Positions 43,373 to 51,381 of a stretch of 64,000 bases of DNA are shown in pieces. The DNA is taken from contig CAYVQF010000012.1 of assembly GCA_964454015.1 (NCBI GenBank), positions 36,072 through 100,071 of the forward strand, written 5' to 3'. The notes beneath the pieces are model-generated. The model searched no databases. It was not told the origin of the DNA and saw nothing but the letters and a program-made list of their open reading frames with translations. Within the stretch, counting starts at the first letter, position 1, and the number at the start of each line of letters is the position of its first letter. The stretch comes from CAYVQF01 sp964454015. Its GTDB lineage: Bacteria > Myxococcota_A > Bradymonadia > UBA4248. The position numbers and the translations under genes were made by a program.

Positions 43373-44140
43373 CTACAGCGGACCGATCCCCCGCAGAATC
43401 AACGCGAGGGCCTGATAGCTCACCGTCTGGGGACCGAGATCCTGGAGGGTGCGCCCTGCGCTGTCGGCGCGACGGACCGCGTCGTCGGCGGGCACCACGC
43501 CCAACAGCGCCAAGCCGTCCTGGGCCAGCAGGCGCCGGTGCGCCTCCTCGACCTGGTCTACGCGGTTGAAGATCACGCCCACAGTGGCGTCACCCATGTT
43601 CGCCACGCGCCCAATCGTGTCGCGCAGCAAGCGGCAGGTCTGCACGGCGCGCTGGGAGCCGTCGCACAAGAGCAGCGCTTGGTCCACCCCCTCGACCACC
43701 TCGCGGTTGACCTGCTCGATGCCGGCTTCGGCGTCGACGATGACCAAGTCGAAGCGCGCGATCACTGCGGCGAGCATTTTGCGCAGCAGCAGGTTGAGGG
43801 AACAGTAGCAGCCGAGGCCGCGGCGTTGGCCCATGGCGAGGAAGGAGAGGCCTGCGTGTTCCGTCAGGGTTTGGGCCAGCATCCACTCGGCGATGGCCTG
43901 AGTTTCTTCAGGCGAGCCATGGGCCTCCATTCTGCGCACCCGGTGAATGATCTGTTCTCGCGCCTCGGCGAGGGTCACCACGTCCGCTAGCCCGCAGGCC
44001 ATGGTCAGCCCCCCGACGGGGTCGGCGTCCACCAAGAGGGTGCGCAGACCCGCGTCGCGGGCAATGCGCCCCGTGAGAGTCGAGATCAGCGTCTTGCCCG
44101 TGCCGCCTTTGCCGAGACAGGCGATGGTGAATGCAGACAT
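43373..44140 (-). CDS. CooC-like MinD-family ATPase
   Basis: 255 residues from ATG 44140, GGAG upstream. The deviant Walker A is GKGGTGKT (residues 10-17) with the signature Lys11, followed by LLVDADPVGGL. A CYC motif (Cys111 and Cys113 in LGCYCSLN) matches the CxC by which CooC1 binds nickel or zinc at its dimer interface. FDLVIVDAEAGIEQ supplies the Walker B equivalent. CooC loads nickel into CO dehydrogenase; no CO dehydrogenase is in this window. It is the last gene of a six-gene operon, 87 bp after the previous gene, whose other members encode an ATP-driven CoA-ester reductase. A role in inserting or recharging a metal cluster of that complex is inferred from position only. Confidence 0.85.
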   Translation of the reverse strand: MSAFTIACLGKGGTGKTLISTLTGRIARDAGLRTLLVDADPVGGLTMACGLADVVTLAEAREQIIHRVRRMEAHGSPEETQAIAEWMLAQTLTEHAGLSFLAMGQRRGLGCYCSLNLLLRKMLAAVIARFDLVIVDAEAGIEQVNREVVEGVDQALLLCDGSQRAVQTCRLLRDTIGRVANMGDATVGVIFNRVDQVEEAHRRLLAQDGLALLGVVPADDAVRRADSAGRTLQDLGPQTVSYQALALILRGIGPL

Positions 44141-44227
44141 GAGGGTTCACTCCGTTAACGTGACAATCCTGAGGGCCAAGCGCTGGGTCCCGCCCCTGGT
44201 CGGCGCCCACCGGCGCGGCGTCAGGCG

Positions 44228-45016
44228 TCATGGGCCAGCTCGGCGCTGGCGCGCCGCCAGCACGGCGCGGATTTTGTCGCACACGCTTTTTTCGTCGCAG
44301 CTCGCACACTCCCTGCCCTCACAGCCGTCGCGGGGGGCCTCTGCGTCTACTTGGGCGGCGGCCAGGCGCTGCTTGAGGTGATGAAAGCGCTCAGCCAGCG
44401 GCTGTATCAGCGCGAAGGCTTGGCGCGAGCCGATCCCTAAAGCCACGGTGGCGCAGAAGCCCTCGGCGCGCCAATAGGCGTGCATGGCCTCGGCCAAGTG
44501 CCACGGGGAGAAGCCCCGGGCGAGCAGTTGATGATGGAGCCGCGCCCCGGTGGCGCTCCCTTCGCTGTGGGCGAAGTAGCCCGGGAGGTGCCGGGACATG
44601 CTGCGCCGCGCCGCGAGCTGCGCCAAGAGCTGCCGCGAGGGTGGCTGGTCCACCGCGACGACGACGATCTGGAGGAAGTCCTGGGGGATGCGCGTGGCCG
44701 CAAAGGGCGGCCCGAAGGCCCAGACCCAGTCGCCGTCGCCCCCAAGACCCGGCGCCCTCTCGGGTTGCTCAGGTGTCGCTGGGTCCACAAAGCGCGGCAG
44801 GGCCAGGCTCGAGGAACAGGCCGGCGGCTCGCCCAGGAGCAGCCCGGTCTCACTCGCCAGCACCAGGTTGGGCAGGGGGGCTTCGTCCTGGCTGCGCCAG
44901 GTGGGTGGGGCGGCCGTGGCCTCAGGGCGGCGCGGGGTACCAAACACGTCTGGGTGCCGATGCAGGGTCGCCAGGACCTCACGGGCGAGGGCGTTGAACT
45001 CGCTTTCAGTCGCCAC
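44228..45016 (-). CDS. Uncharacterised operon protein with a C-terminal four-Cys motif
   Basis: 262 residues from GTG 45016, chosen because GGGAG lies 8 nt upstream and because an overlap with the preceding stop (45006-45008) fits translational coupling; the frame is open upstream only as antisense. The first 100 residues are Pro/Ala-rich with no fold recognised. A middle part (QDFLQIVVVAVDQPPSRQLL, then HHQLLARGFSPWHLAEAMHA) looks globular and helical. The C-terminus holds C-x4-C-x2-C-x5-C (Cys232, 237, 240, 246; CEGRECASCDEKSVC), a likely iron-sulphur or zinc site. The neighbours (BcrA-like activase and CooC-like ATPase) suggest an assembly or electron-transfer factor for the reductase. The family was not recognised. 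Confidence 0.65.
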   Translation of the reverse strand: MATESEFNALAREVLATLHRHPDVFGTPRRPEATAAPPTWRSQDEAPLPNLVLASETGLLLGEPPACSSSLALPRFVDPATPEQPERAPGLGGDGDWVWAFGPPFAATRIPQDFLQIVVVAVDQPPSRQLLAQLAARRSMSRHLPGYFAHSEGSATGARLHHQLLARGFSPWHLAEAMHAYWRAEGFCATVALGIGSRQAFALIQPLAERFHHLKQRLAAAQVDAEAPRDGCEGRECASCDEKSVCDKIRAVLAARQRRAGP

Positions 45017-45896
45017 GGCGGCGCTCCCATGGCACGATGTCGACCGCGGGCCACGTCCCTGGTGGCGCAGCGGTGACTTGGCACAAGCCCGCGAGGCAGG
45101 GCAGCAGCATCGGGTCGACGGGTGCGGCCAGCAGGGAGTGCCCAGGGAGCTTGGCCGCGAGGGCGGCTCTGAAGGCGCCGAGTCGCGCCAGGCCGCCAAA
45201 GAGCAACAAGGGCTTGCCTCGAGGTGCTGCGCGCTGCACCAGGGCGGCGACCTTGTCGACGGCGTAGGCCACAACGCCGGCCATGACGTCTTCCCGGCGC
45301 TGTCCGGCGTTGATCAGGCTCACGACTTCACTCTCGACGAAGACCGGGCAGGTCGTCACGAGGCGGCTCGGTGCTTGCGCCGCTGCCACGGAGGCATCGA
45401 TCTCATCGAGGCCAAGCCCGAGGGCCGCGGCCATGGTCTCCACCAAGCGGCCCGAGCCGGCGGTGCAGCGCTCGTTCTCGAAAATGTGCAGCCGCGGGGG
45501 ACGCTCGGGCGGCGCTCCTGGCATGGGGGTGAGAGCGAAGACCCGGGTGCGGATCGCCCCGCAATCGGCCAGCAGGAGCTCACCATCGTTGCCTGGGGCC
45601 ATGTGCATCAGGGCTGCGCCGAGGCTCAGTTGGCGCATGGGCGCCAGGCGCGAGACCGGGCCCAGGCGCACCATCCACTCCGCCAGGCGCGGCGCGTTGC
45701 CAGCCGAGTCGCCGAGCGACCACAGCCGAGTGGCTTCGAAGACGCCCGGGCGCAAGGTGTCGCCGACGCGCTTGGCCACGGCCTCCAAGTCGACGGCCTC
45801 CTGGGCTGGCGCCACCAGCACGGCGGCGCGGCGGCCATCGCGACTGGCGGCCACCTTCACGTAACGGGCGCCGGCGTCGCAGATCACCTCAATCAC
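45006..45896 (-). CDS. BcrA-like activase subunit with a degraded nucleotide site
   Basis: 296 residues from GTG 45896, with GAGAGGAG 8 nt upstream and an 8-bp overlap with the previous gene. The protein has the BadF/BcrA/HgdC fold layout, and its two cluster cysteines are present: Cys144 (ERCTAGSGR) and Cys183 (TTCPVFVESEVV), 39 residues apart as in its partner (131 and 170). However the phosphate-binding motif G-I-D-x-G-S is replaced by CDAGARYVK, and the D-I-G-G-Q-D-x-K loop by LADCGAIRTRVF. The adenosine part GGxxxNxG reads FGGLARLGAF. It could therefore bridge the [4Fe-4S] cluster as one half of a heterodimer without hydrolysing ATP well. Benzoyl-CoA reductase (BcrA/BcrD) is the known case of two different activase subunits. 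Confidence 0.85.
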   Translation of the reverse strand: MIEVICDAGARYVKVAASRDGRRAAVLVAPAQEAVDLEAVAKRVGDTLRPGVFEATRLWSLGDSAGNAPRLAEWMVRLGPVSRLAPMRQLSLGAALMHMAPGNDGELLLADCGAIRTRVFALTPMPGAPPERPPRLHIFENERCTAGSGRLVETMAAALGLGLDEIDASVAAAQAPSRLVTTCPVFVESEVVSLINAGQRREDVMAGVVAYAVDKVAALVQRAAPRGKPLLLFGGLARLGAFRAALAAKLPGHSLLAAPVDPMLLPCLAGLCQVTAAPPGTWPAVDIVPWERRRGD

Positions 45897-46689
45897 CGCG
45901 CAAGCTCCTCTCGGCAAAGCGGGCCGCCCCCAAGGCGCCGATGAGCTGGGGGTCGAAAGGCAGGCGGCACAGGGCCTGCCCCAAGTGCCGCTCCAGGGCC
46001 GCCGCGACGCCGGCGTTCTTGGCGACGCCGCCGGTCAAAGCCAGGGCTGGCTCCATGGCAATCTTGGCGGCCAAGGCCAAGACGCGCTCCACCACGCCGT
46101 CGACGATAGCCCGAGCGATGCTCGCCGTGGCGACCTTCTGCCGGCGAAGCTGCAACACGTCGACTTCCATGTAGAGGCTGCAGCGGTTGGAGATGCGGTG
46201 CCCCGGCCGGCCCTGAATGGCCAGCGGGCCCAGCTCCTCGACGGCGACCCCAAGCGCGCCGGCCAGGACCTCCAAGGCGCGCCCCGTGCCGGCGGCGCAT
46301 TTGTCGTTCATGGCGAAATCTTGGACCCGCCCCGCCGCGTCCACGGCCATCACTTTGCTGTCTTGGCCCCCGATGTCGATGACCGTGCGAATGCTGGGCG
46401 TCATGGACCACGCCCCCAGGGCGTGACAGGAAATCTCCGATTTCTCTTGGGCCGCAAAGGGGGCCTCGAAGCGTCCGTAGCCGGTCAAGCAGCTCGCCGC
46501 CACCTGGGAGCGAGCGATGCTTGCTTGAAGGCAGAGGGCGTCGGCCACCGCTTCAATGGAGAGGCGCGGCGCGGCGGCCGCACGCCTCAGGGTGGTGGTG
46601 GCCACCAGCCCATCCACCAGCAGCACCCCTTTGGCCGTGAGTGAGCCAATGTCGATGCCCATGGCAGCCGTTGGGGTCACCGGGTCCAT
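45889..46689 (-). CDS. BcrD/HgdC-type CoA-dehydratase activase (canonical ATPase subunit)
   Basis: 266 residues from ATG 46689, GGAG upstream; longer in-frame starts are rejected because the standard G-I-D-I-G-S lies at residue 11, as in HgdC. Motifs are intact: GIDIGSLTAK (11-20), DIGGQDSK (105-112), CAAGTGRA (Cys131), SNRCSLYM (Cys170) and LTGGVAKNAGV near residue 218. In this family one [4Fe-4S] cluster is bridged between two subunits, and ATP hydrolysis forces an electron at very low potential onto the dehydratase or reductase. It overlaps the next gene (BcrA-like), so the two are made together and probably form a heterodimer. The length equals that of HgdC (about 260). Confidence 0.92.
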   Translation of the reverse strand: MDPVTPTAAMGIDIGSLTAKGVLLVDGLVATTTLRRAAAAPRLSIEAVADALCLQASIARSQVAASCLTGYGRFEAPFAAQEKSEISCHALGAWSMTPSIRTVIDIGGQDSKVMAVDAAGRVQDFAMNDKCAAGTGRALEVLAGALGVAVEELGPLAIQGRPGHRISNRCSLYMEVDVLQLRRQKVATASIARAIVDGVVERVLALAAKIAMEPALALTGGVAKNAGVAAALERHLGQALCRLPFDPQLIGALGAARFAERSLRGD

Positions 46690-46750
46690 GCGCCTGCTCC
46701 AGAGGGCGAGGGCAGGGGAGGGAGGCCGAGGCTGGCTTGGCGTGAGGGCC

Positions 46751-47923
46751 TCACGGCGTGCTCCTGTTGCGAATCTGCTCGGCAAAGGCTTCCAAGCGCG
46801 TCTGTATTTGTCCCTCGCCGCTGCCGCCGAGCTCGCCTTCGAGCTCCAGCACGGCGATGCCTTGGGCGCGCAGACGGCGGCGCAGCACGAAGGCCTCGGC
46901 GGCCCAGATGGAACAGAAGGAGAGCCGATCGAGGATGACGCCGTCGCAGCCCCACTCCTGCACGGCGGCGGCGATATGGTGGGCGCGTTGCTCCACGGCA
47001 TCGGCCGCGTGGGGGCAGGACAAGCGGTAGAGCGTGCGCCGGGCGAGGGCGGTCAGGGGCGGCAGATCCGCGTCGACTTGGCCGAGGAAGTAGCCGCCGC
47101 CCGTGCACATCAGGTCGTGCACCACCCGGCCGCCGAAGCGCTCCATGACCTCCATGCGCCGGAGCTCCTCGAAGTGTCCAGCCGCCAAAAAGAGGCGCAG
47201 CTCGCCCGGCGGAGAAGGGCGCCGCTGATGGGGCAGCTCGCCCAGAAGCGCCTCGAGGACTTCATTGCCCTCTTCGACGCTCACCGTGGCCAGCACCAGG
47301 CTCAAGGAGAGCATGTCGGCGCCGCTCAGGGGGCAGTCGCGCCGGGCGCGCGCCTGATAGACCGCGCCGAGCAGCTCGCGTTGGCGGTTGTAGAGGGCGA
47401 TGGCGTGGCGCAGCTCGGCGTCGCCGAAGGAGGTGCCGAGGCTCTCCCGCAGGAACAGCGACGCGCCCTCGAGCTCGCGGACCAGGGCCGCGACGGCCGT
47501 GGGCGTGGTGTCGGACGGCACCGGCACGAGATAGGGCGGCGCGCTTCTCAGGTCGGCGTGACGCCAGGCGTCGTACATGCGGCGCGAGTGGTCGCAGCCC
47601 GTGGCGAAGAGCACCGCGTCGAAGTCTCCCAAGCGCTCCCGCTGCGCGAGGTTGAAGAGGCGACGGACCAGGCTGCAGTGGGTGGCCGCGAAGTAGTCGC
47701 CGCCAGGGGCGCAGCAGGCGTCGCCGGGCTGGGTGCAATGCCCAGGGTCAGCCGGGTCCGTGGTGCGCAGCCGCATGGGCTGGCCACCGGCGGCGTGGAT
47801 GAGCTCGGGGGGGATGAGCCCGCACAGGACCCCAACGGGGCGCCCGCCGCTGGCGCGGCAGGCGCGGCTTTCCTCGGCGAGGGAGCGCTGGGCGCGGGCG
47901 CGGAGATCGGCGAGGGACTTCAT
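46751..47923 (-). CDS. 2-hydroxyacyl-CoA dehydratase / benzoyl-CoA reductase family subunit (HgdB/FldC/BcrB-like)
   Basis: 390 residues from ATG 47923, which overlaps the preceding stop (ATGA). The family pattern is seen: GVLCGLIPPELIHAAGG near residue 32, then CAPGGDYFAATHC, FATGCDHSRRMYDAW, DLMCTGGGYFLGQ and the C-terminal CPHAAD ... VQEWGCDGVILDRLSFC. The Cys residues in the first, middle and last blocks correspond to the ligands of the [4Fe-4S] cluster in each dehydratase subunit. The final block (F-C-x5-E-A-F-V-L-R-R, then GIAVLELEGEL) is typical of the beta subunit. It pairs with the larger subunit encoded immediately upstream. Whether the reaction is dehydration of a 2-hydroxyacyl-CoA or ring reduction cannot be told. 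Confidence 0.88.
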   Translation of the reverse strand: MKSLADLRARAQRSLAEESRACRASGGRPVGVLCGLIPPELIHAAGGQPMRLRTTDPADPGHCTQPGDACCAPGGDYFAATHCSLVRRLFNLAQRERLGDFDAVLFATGCDHSRRMYDAWRHADLRSAPPYLVPVPSDTTPTAVAALVRELEGASLFLRESLGTSFGDAELRHAIALYNRQRELLGAVYQARARRDCPLSGADMLSLSLVLATVSVEEGNEVLEALLGELPHQRRPSPPGELRLFLAAGHFEELRRMEVMERFGGRVVHDLMCTGGGYFLGQVDADLPPLTALARRTLYRLSCPHAADAVEQRAHHIAAAVQEWGCDGVILDRLSFCSIWAAEAFVLRRRLRAQGIAVLELEGELGGSGEGQIQTRLEAFAEQIRNRSTP

Positions 47924-49314
47924 CGGGGTAGGCCCTCCGCAGCGAGGAAGGTCCGGATCTTGTCGCGCAACGGCTTCTCGCCGATGACCCGGCGGTCGAC
48001 GATGTCGGCGTCGAGAAAGAGCGCCGGCACCTTGACGCTGCGGCAGAGCGCTTCGATCTCGCGGCGCAGGGCCAGGTTGTGTTTGCAGCCCACGTTGCCG
48101 TGGAAGATCACGCAGTCGGCGTCGTACTCGCACAGAAAGGTGCTCAGCTCGTCGAGGGTGTACTCCATGGTCCCGTGCGCCTGGCGGATCATGCTGGCGT
48201 GCAGGCGGTCGAGGGTCAGGCCTTCGAGCATCCGCTCACGGCTGCTCAGGTCGATGGTCGGGTGGTGGAAGTGGCCGATGTAGTCGCAGACGACGGTGGC
48301 CCCGTACTCGCGCCGCAGCCAAGGCCCGAAGTCGGTCCAGGTGATGGCCTGGTCACCCAGGACGACGCGCAGGCGCTCGCGGGGGGCCTGGCGGCGCCGC
48401 GCGTCCTCGACCCACGCCACGGCGCTTTTCTCCAAGAGCTCGGCGCCTTCGGCCAGGGCAGGCTCCCAACCCACAGAGACGACCAGCCGCCAGAACACGG
48501 CCAGCGCGTTGATGAGGCCCGGGGCGGGGCTGTTGCGATGGAGCTCGGTGATGCGGTTGAGGGCGCGGTTGACCCGGTTGATGATCTTGGCGTGCTCGGC
48601 GAGGCGGTCCCAATCGAGGGGCTGGCCCAGCTTCTCTTCGAGAAAGGCGATGAGCTCCCAGACCGATCGGGCCCACAGGGCGATGCTCTCGGGAGAGCGG
48701 TCGTAGGCGGCGCCCATGGAGAAGTGGTCGCAGGGCGCCAGCTCGCGCAGGATGGTGTTGCCAGCGTGGTTGCCGTCACAGGGGTGGTTGGCGGTGATGC
48801 ACAAGGTGGGCGTTGGCAGCTCGTCGGCGAGAAAGGCGCCGAGCATGCAGCGGTTGATGGAGCACATCTCTGGGGGGATGCCGTGGCGGTCGGCGACTTC
48901 GCACATGCGGGTGCTGCCGTCGCCGTGGCTGGCGTTGGCGACGGAGTAGACCGACTCGGGGATGTAGACCGTGACTGGAAAGGCGGCGACGACCGCCGCC
49001 GGGACCGGCCAGGTGAGCCACACCACGGCTTCGCCTGTGGCATGGGCCCGCAGGACCCCCTCGTGCATCTTCTGGGTCACCTGGATACACTTGGCCATGG
49101 CTGGCAGGGCCCACCCAGGCAGCGCCGAGCCCCCCATTTTCAAGAGGGAGGTGCGCAGGGATTGGGCCCATGGGGGGTCGCGGTCCACCAAGTAGTTGCC
49201 GAGCCCGCGCAGCAGCAGCCAATCGGCCAGGCGCGGGTAGGCCATGAGCCGGCCCAGCGAGCGGGCGCTCTTGGCGGCGTGGTGGATCATCGGCAGGGCG
49301 GGCGAAGCCGTCAT
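47920..49314 (-). CDS. 2-hydroxyacyl-CoA dehydratase / benzoyl-CoA reductase family subunit (HgdA/FldB/BcrC-like)
   Basis: 464 residues if started at ATG 49314; a longer in-frame stretch to 49563 lacks conserved sequence, and an alternative is ATG 49290 (MIHHAAKSARSLG). It is the first gene of the operon. Family blocks include VVWLTWPVPAAVV, NASHGDGSTRMCEV, MCSINRCMLGAFLADELPTP, CITANHPCDGN and the C-terminal DCVIFHGNVGCKHNLALRRE followed by VPALFLDADIVDRR, the strand-helix that ends family members and carries a cluster Cys. The protein is somewhat larger than HgdA-type subunits. The gene reads away from the DUF3592 gene, so its promoter lies in 49315-49604. Confidence 0.85.
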   Translation of the reverse strand: MTASPALPMIHHAAKSARSLGRLMAYPRLADWLLLRGLGNYLVDRDPPWAQSLRTSLLKMGGSALPGWALPAMAKCIQVTQKMHEGVLRAHATGEAVVWLTWPVPAAVVAAFPVTVYIPESVYSVANASHGDGSTRMCEVADRHGIPPEMCSINRCMLGAFLADELPTPTLCITANHPCDGNHAGNTILRELAPCDHFSMGAAYDRSPESIALWARSVWELIAFLEEKLGQPLDWDRLAEHAKIINRVNRALNRITELHRNSPAPGLINALAVFWRLVVSVGWEPALAEGAELLEKSAVAWVEDARRRQAPRERLRVVLGDQAITWTDFGPWLRREYGATVVCDYIGHFHHPTIDLSSRERMLEGLTLDRLHASMIRQAHGTMEYTLDELSTFLCEYDADCVIFHGNVGCKHNLALRREIEALCRSVKVPALFLDADIVDRRVIGEKPLRDKIRTFLAAEGLPR

Positions 49315-49604
49315 GAATGTGAACCTTTGGCGAGTGTTAGCCTCGCGTTTGGCGCGGGCATGGTCGAGGGCGGCAGTGTAGAGGCGCGCGCGGCGATGAT
49401 CAATGGCGCGCGGCTTGGGCGTGAAGCGCCCTTGGTGGGCAGCAGCGCATGAAGGGCTAGCGGAGACGGCCAATTTCCGCTCTGATAGTGTTTGACCGAC
49501 GCAGGGTGTCGGCCTTCGGGGGCCCTGCGCCCACGGCGTCGCCCGCGCTGACCGTGGGCGCACCCGCTGGGGTTGGACGCCGTTTTTGCCATGGGGACGA
49601 GGAC

Positions 49605-50042
49605 ATGATGGCCATAGCCGGTGGACTGGTCATTCTGGGGCTCTTCTGTGTCATCGCGGGGCTCTTGCAAGCCCTGATCGGGGTCTACGAGTGGCGCAAG
49701 GATGAAGAGCTGCTTCGCGAAGGCAAAAAGACCGTGGCGACGATCCTCGGCTCGGTGACCTACCCAGACGACGAGAGCTTGCAGTCAGGCCAACACCGCC
49801 TCTTCGCCTATTTCCATGACGACGCCGGGGTCAAGCGCTGTGCCAAATCCCGCTTCGTCGCCACGGATCCCGGCCAGCACCTGAAGCGTGAGGTCGTGGT
49901 GGTCTACGACCCGCGGGACCCCGATCGCTGTCGCCTCGAGCACGACGTGAGCTTGCGGCGTGAGGTCCGGGAGAACGTCGCGATGGTCGTCCTGGGGCTG
50001 GTGTGTATCGTGGTCGGCGTGATCATCCTCGCTGTCGCGTGA
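49605..50042 (+). CDS. Small membrane protein of the DUF3592 type
   Basis: 145 residues from ATG 49605 (or 49608), with GAGG just upstream. Two membrane helices flank a soluble loop: the N-terminal one MAIAGGLVILGLFCVIAGLL, the C-terminal one VAMVVLGLVCIVVGVIILAV. In the loop, KKTVATILGSVTY and KREVVVVYDPRDPDRCRLEH have the DUF3592 rhythm, in which V-x-Y-D-P-x-x-P precedes a small residue. The function of DUF3592 is unknown; such proteins are widespread membrane proteins. It is divergent from the reductase operon and convergent with the small gene at 50169. Confidence 0.75.
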   Translation: MMAIAGGLVILGLFCVIAGLLQALIGVYEWRKDEELLREGKKTVATILGSVTYPDDESLQSGQHRLFAYFHDDAGVKRCAKSRFVATDPGQHLKREVVVVYDPRDPDRCRLEHDVSLRREVRENVAMVVLGLVCIVVGVIILAVA

Positions 50043-50168
50043 GGGCGTCCCAGAGGGCATAGCTGCGCTGGGGAGCGCCACAAATTACAGTGCGAATCAG
50101 CCCCCTGGTGCGCGGCGCCGAATCTTGCGACGAGGCGCATATGCGCGGGGTGCGCCTTAGCCTTGGAC

Positions 50169-50495
50169 TCAGGATCGCACACTGCATTTGGGATTTTGCA
50201 AAGGGCTGGGCGAAGTCGGGGCGTGGGCGATGGCCTGATAGGCGTCTTCTAGCTCCAGATAGGCGCGCCCGATGTCCTGCTTGAGCCGCGATATGGGGCG
50301 GTGACTCTCCTTCTTCAGCGCCAGCACTTTCAGGACGAGGGCATGGTGTTGGGCCCGCAACACGTCGATTTTGCGTTGTTCTTCGGTGCTGTGTTCCAGT
50401 GTGCCTTCGCCTTGGCCGGGCAGCGCGTCGATGGTGTCGACCCAGCACCGTAGAATCTCCTCCATAGGCTCCAGATTCGCTTTTGTCACTGTCAT
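50169..50495 (-). CDS. Small coiled-coil protein, unknown function
   Basis: 108 residues from ATG 50495, which has GAGAGG about 8 nt upstream; the frame is open further only as antisense. The sequence is charged and helical (for example EEQRKIDVLRAQHHALVLKV, then SRLKQDIGRAYLELEDAYQA), with no signal or membrane segment, so it is likely a soluble coiled coil. It is the most downstream gene of a run of small minus-strand genes from 53330. Nothing else was recognised. Confidence 0.6.
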   Translation of the reverse strand: MTVTKANLEPMEEILRCWVDTIDALPGQGEGTLEHSTEEQRKIDVLRAQHHALVLKVLALKKESHRPISRLKQDIGRAYLELEDAYQAIAHAPTSPSPLQNPKCSVRS

Positions 50496-50532
50496 TTGAG
50501 CGCCTCTCTGTGGGTGCGCACGGGATTGGAGC

Positions 50533-50880
50533 TTAGTTGGAGGAGGTGAAACCGAAACACTCGGGCGCTGCGGAGAAGACCATGCAAGCCGTGAATTCAA
50601 CACAGTTTTTGTCGACGCACTCGGCGATTTTGTCATTGGCGGCGGCTTGGTTCTCGTTGCCACACTTGTTTTCGATGGCGTCACGACAGGCGCTGACGCA
50701 GTCGCTGCTTTGGTCGCTGCTGGGACTCTGCTCGGCGCATGCGAACTTTTTGTCGCAATAGTTCTGACAAACGAGGCGAGAGTTGAAGTTGTCCACTGCC
50801 TTGACAGCGTCGCTACAACTGGTGCCAAGGACGGTGAGGATGGCGAGACAGCAGAGCATGAGGAAGAGCTTTTGCGGCAT
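50533..50880 (-). CDS. Small Cys-rich lipoprotein
   Basis: 115 residues from ATG 50880. The signal peptide ends in VLGTSC, so Cys22 is the predicted lipidation site. The mature 90 residues hold eight further cysteines (VCQNYCDKKFAC, DCVSACRDA, NKCG, ECVDKNC, TACMVF, PEC) arranged in a C-x3-C-rich pattern typical of helical hairpins held by disulphides (CHCH-like). This would suit the periplasmic side of an envelope. The gene is 37 bp from the next small gene downstream and part of the same run. No family was recognised. Confidence 0.7.
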   Translation of the reverse strand: MPQKLFLMLCCLAILTVLGTSCSDAVKAVDNFNSRLVCQNYCDKKFACAEQSPSSDQSSDCVSACRDAIENKCGNENQAAANDKIAECVDKNCVEFTACMVFSAAPECFGFTSSN

Positions 50881-50943
50881 GGTGTTCTCTTTGACGCGGC
50901 GGCCACTGGAGGCCAGTGTGCGCGCCTGGTTGCGGTGCGGCGC

Positions 50944-51096
50944 TTAGAGGTGGAGATGGCCGCTGAAGTAGAGGACGAAGCCGATGAGCAAAATCACCAG
51001 GACGGGTGACCAGCTCACGTAGCCATAGCGTGTTCGGCCCCACCCGCCGCCACCAAGGGCCAGCACGAGGAGTACGATAAGGATGATCAAGAGCAT
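50944..51096 (-). CDS. DUF3309-like 50-residue membrane peptide
   Basis: A short gene: ATG 51096 to TAA 50944, with AAAGG 6 nt upstream. The product, 50 residues, starts MLLIILIVLLVLALGGGGWG and ends with a second hydrophobic stretch (PVLVILLIGFVLYF). A Gly-Trp-Gly-x-x-x-Tyr-Gly-Tyr turn lies between. This is the pattern of DUF3309, small two-helix proteins often found near stress-envelope genes. The role is unknown. It lies 63 bp from the Cys-rich lipoprotein gene and reads in the same direction. Confidence 0.72.
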   Translation of the reverse strand: MLLIILIVLLVLALGGGGWGRTRYGYVSWSPVLVILLIGFVLYFSGHLHL

Positions 51097-51201
51097 AGTG
51101 GCCTTTGGTTGGGAATCGTCCTTCTTGGGTGACGATCGTTTGGATTGAGATTCGCCAGGCCAGGTGCGGCCTGGGTGCTAGGTGTGCAGCGCGCTGATCG
51201 A

Positions 51202-51381
51202 CTAGCCTTTCGTGAGGGTTGGATCAGTCTTGGGCTCCGCCTCGGAGCTTGGCATCGCTTCGGGGCGTGGCGCCTCGCGATCCAGATAGTTATGTCCCAA
51301 GAGCCTTCGCGTTTGGGAGAAGAGGCTCTCGAGGCCCTTCTCGCGAGGGTGGTCAATTTCTTTGTCGTCTGATGAGGTCAA
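51202..51381 (-). CDS. Small hydrophilic protein, unknown function
   Basis: 59 residues if started at TTG 51381, which has AAGGAG 5 nt upstream. A longer in-frame version reaching 51462 lacks a ribosome site. The sequence is polar and acidic-basic (TSSDDKEIDHPREKGLESLF, then QTRRLLGHNYLDREAPRPE) and ends in a Lys-Gly tail; no domain or signal is seen. It belongs to the run of small genes between 50169 and 53330. A small regulatory or stress role is a guess. Confidence 0.5.
   Translation of the reverse strand: MTSSDDKEIDHPREKGLESLFSQTRRLLGHNYLDREAPRPEAMPSSEAEPKTDPTLTKG

Noticed and set aside
43373..44140. Carbon monoxide dehydrogenase operon
   Set aside because: A CooC-like ATPase is present, but no CODH or ACS subunit lies near it. 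All neighbours are dehydratase/reductase type.
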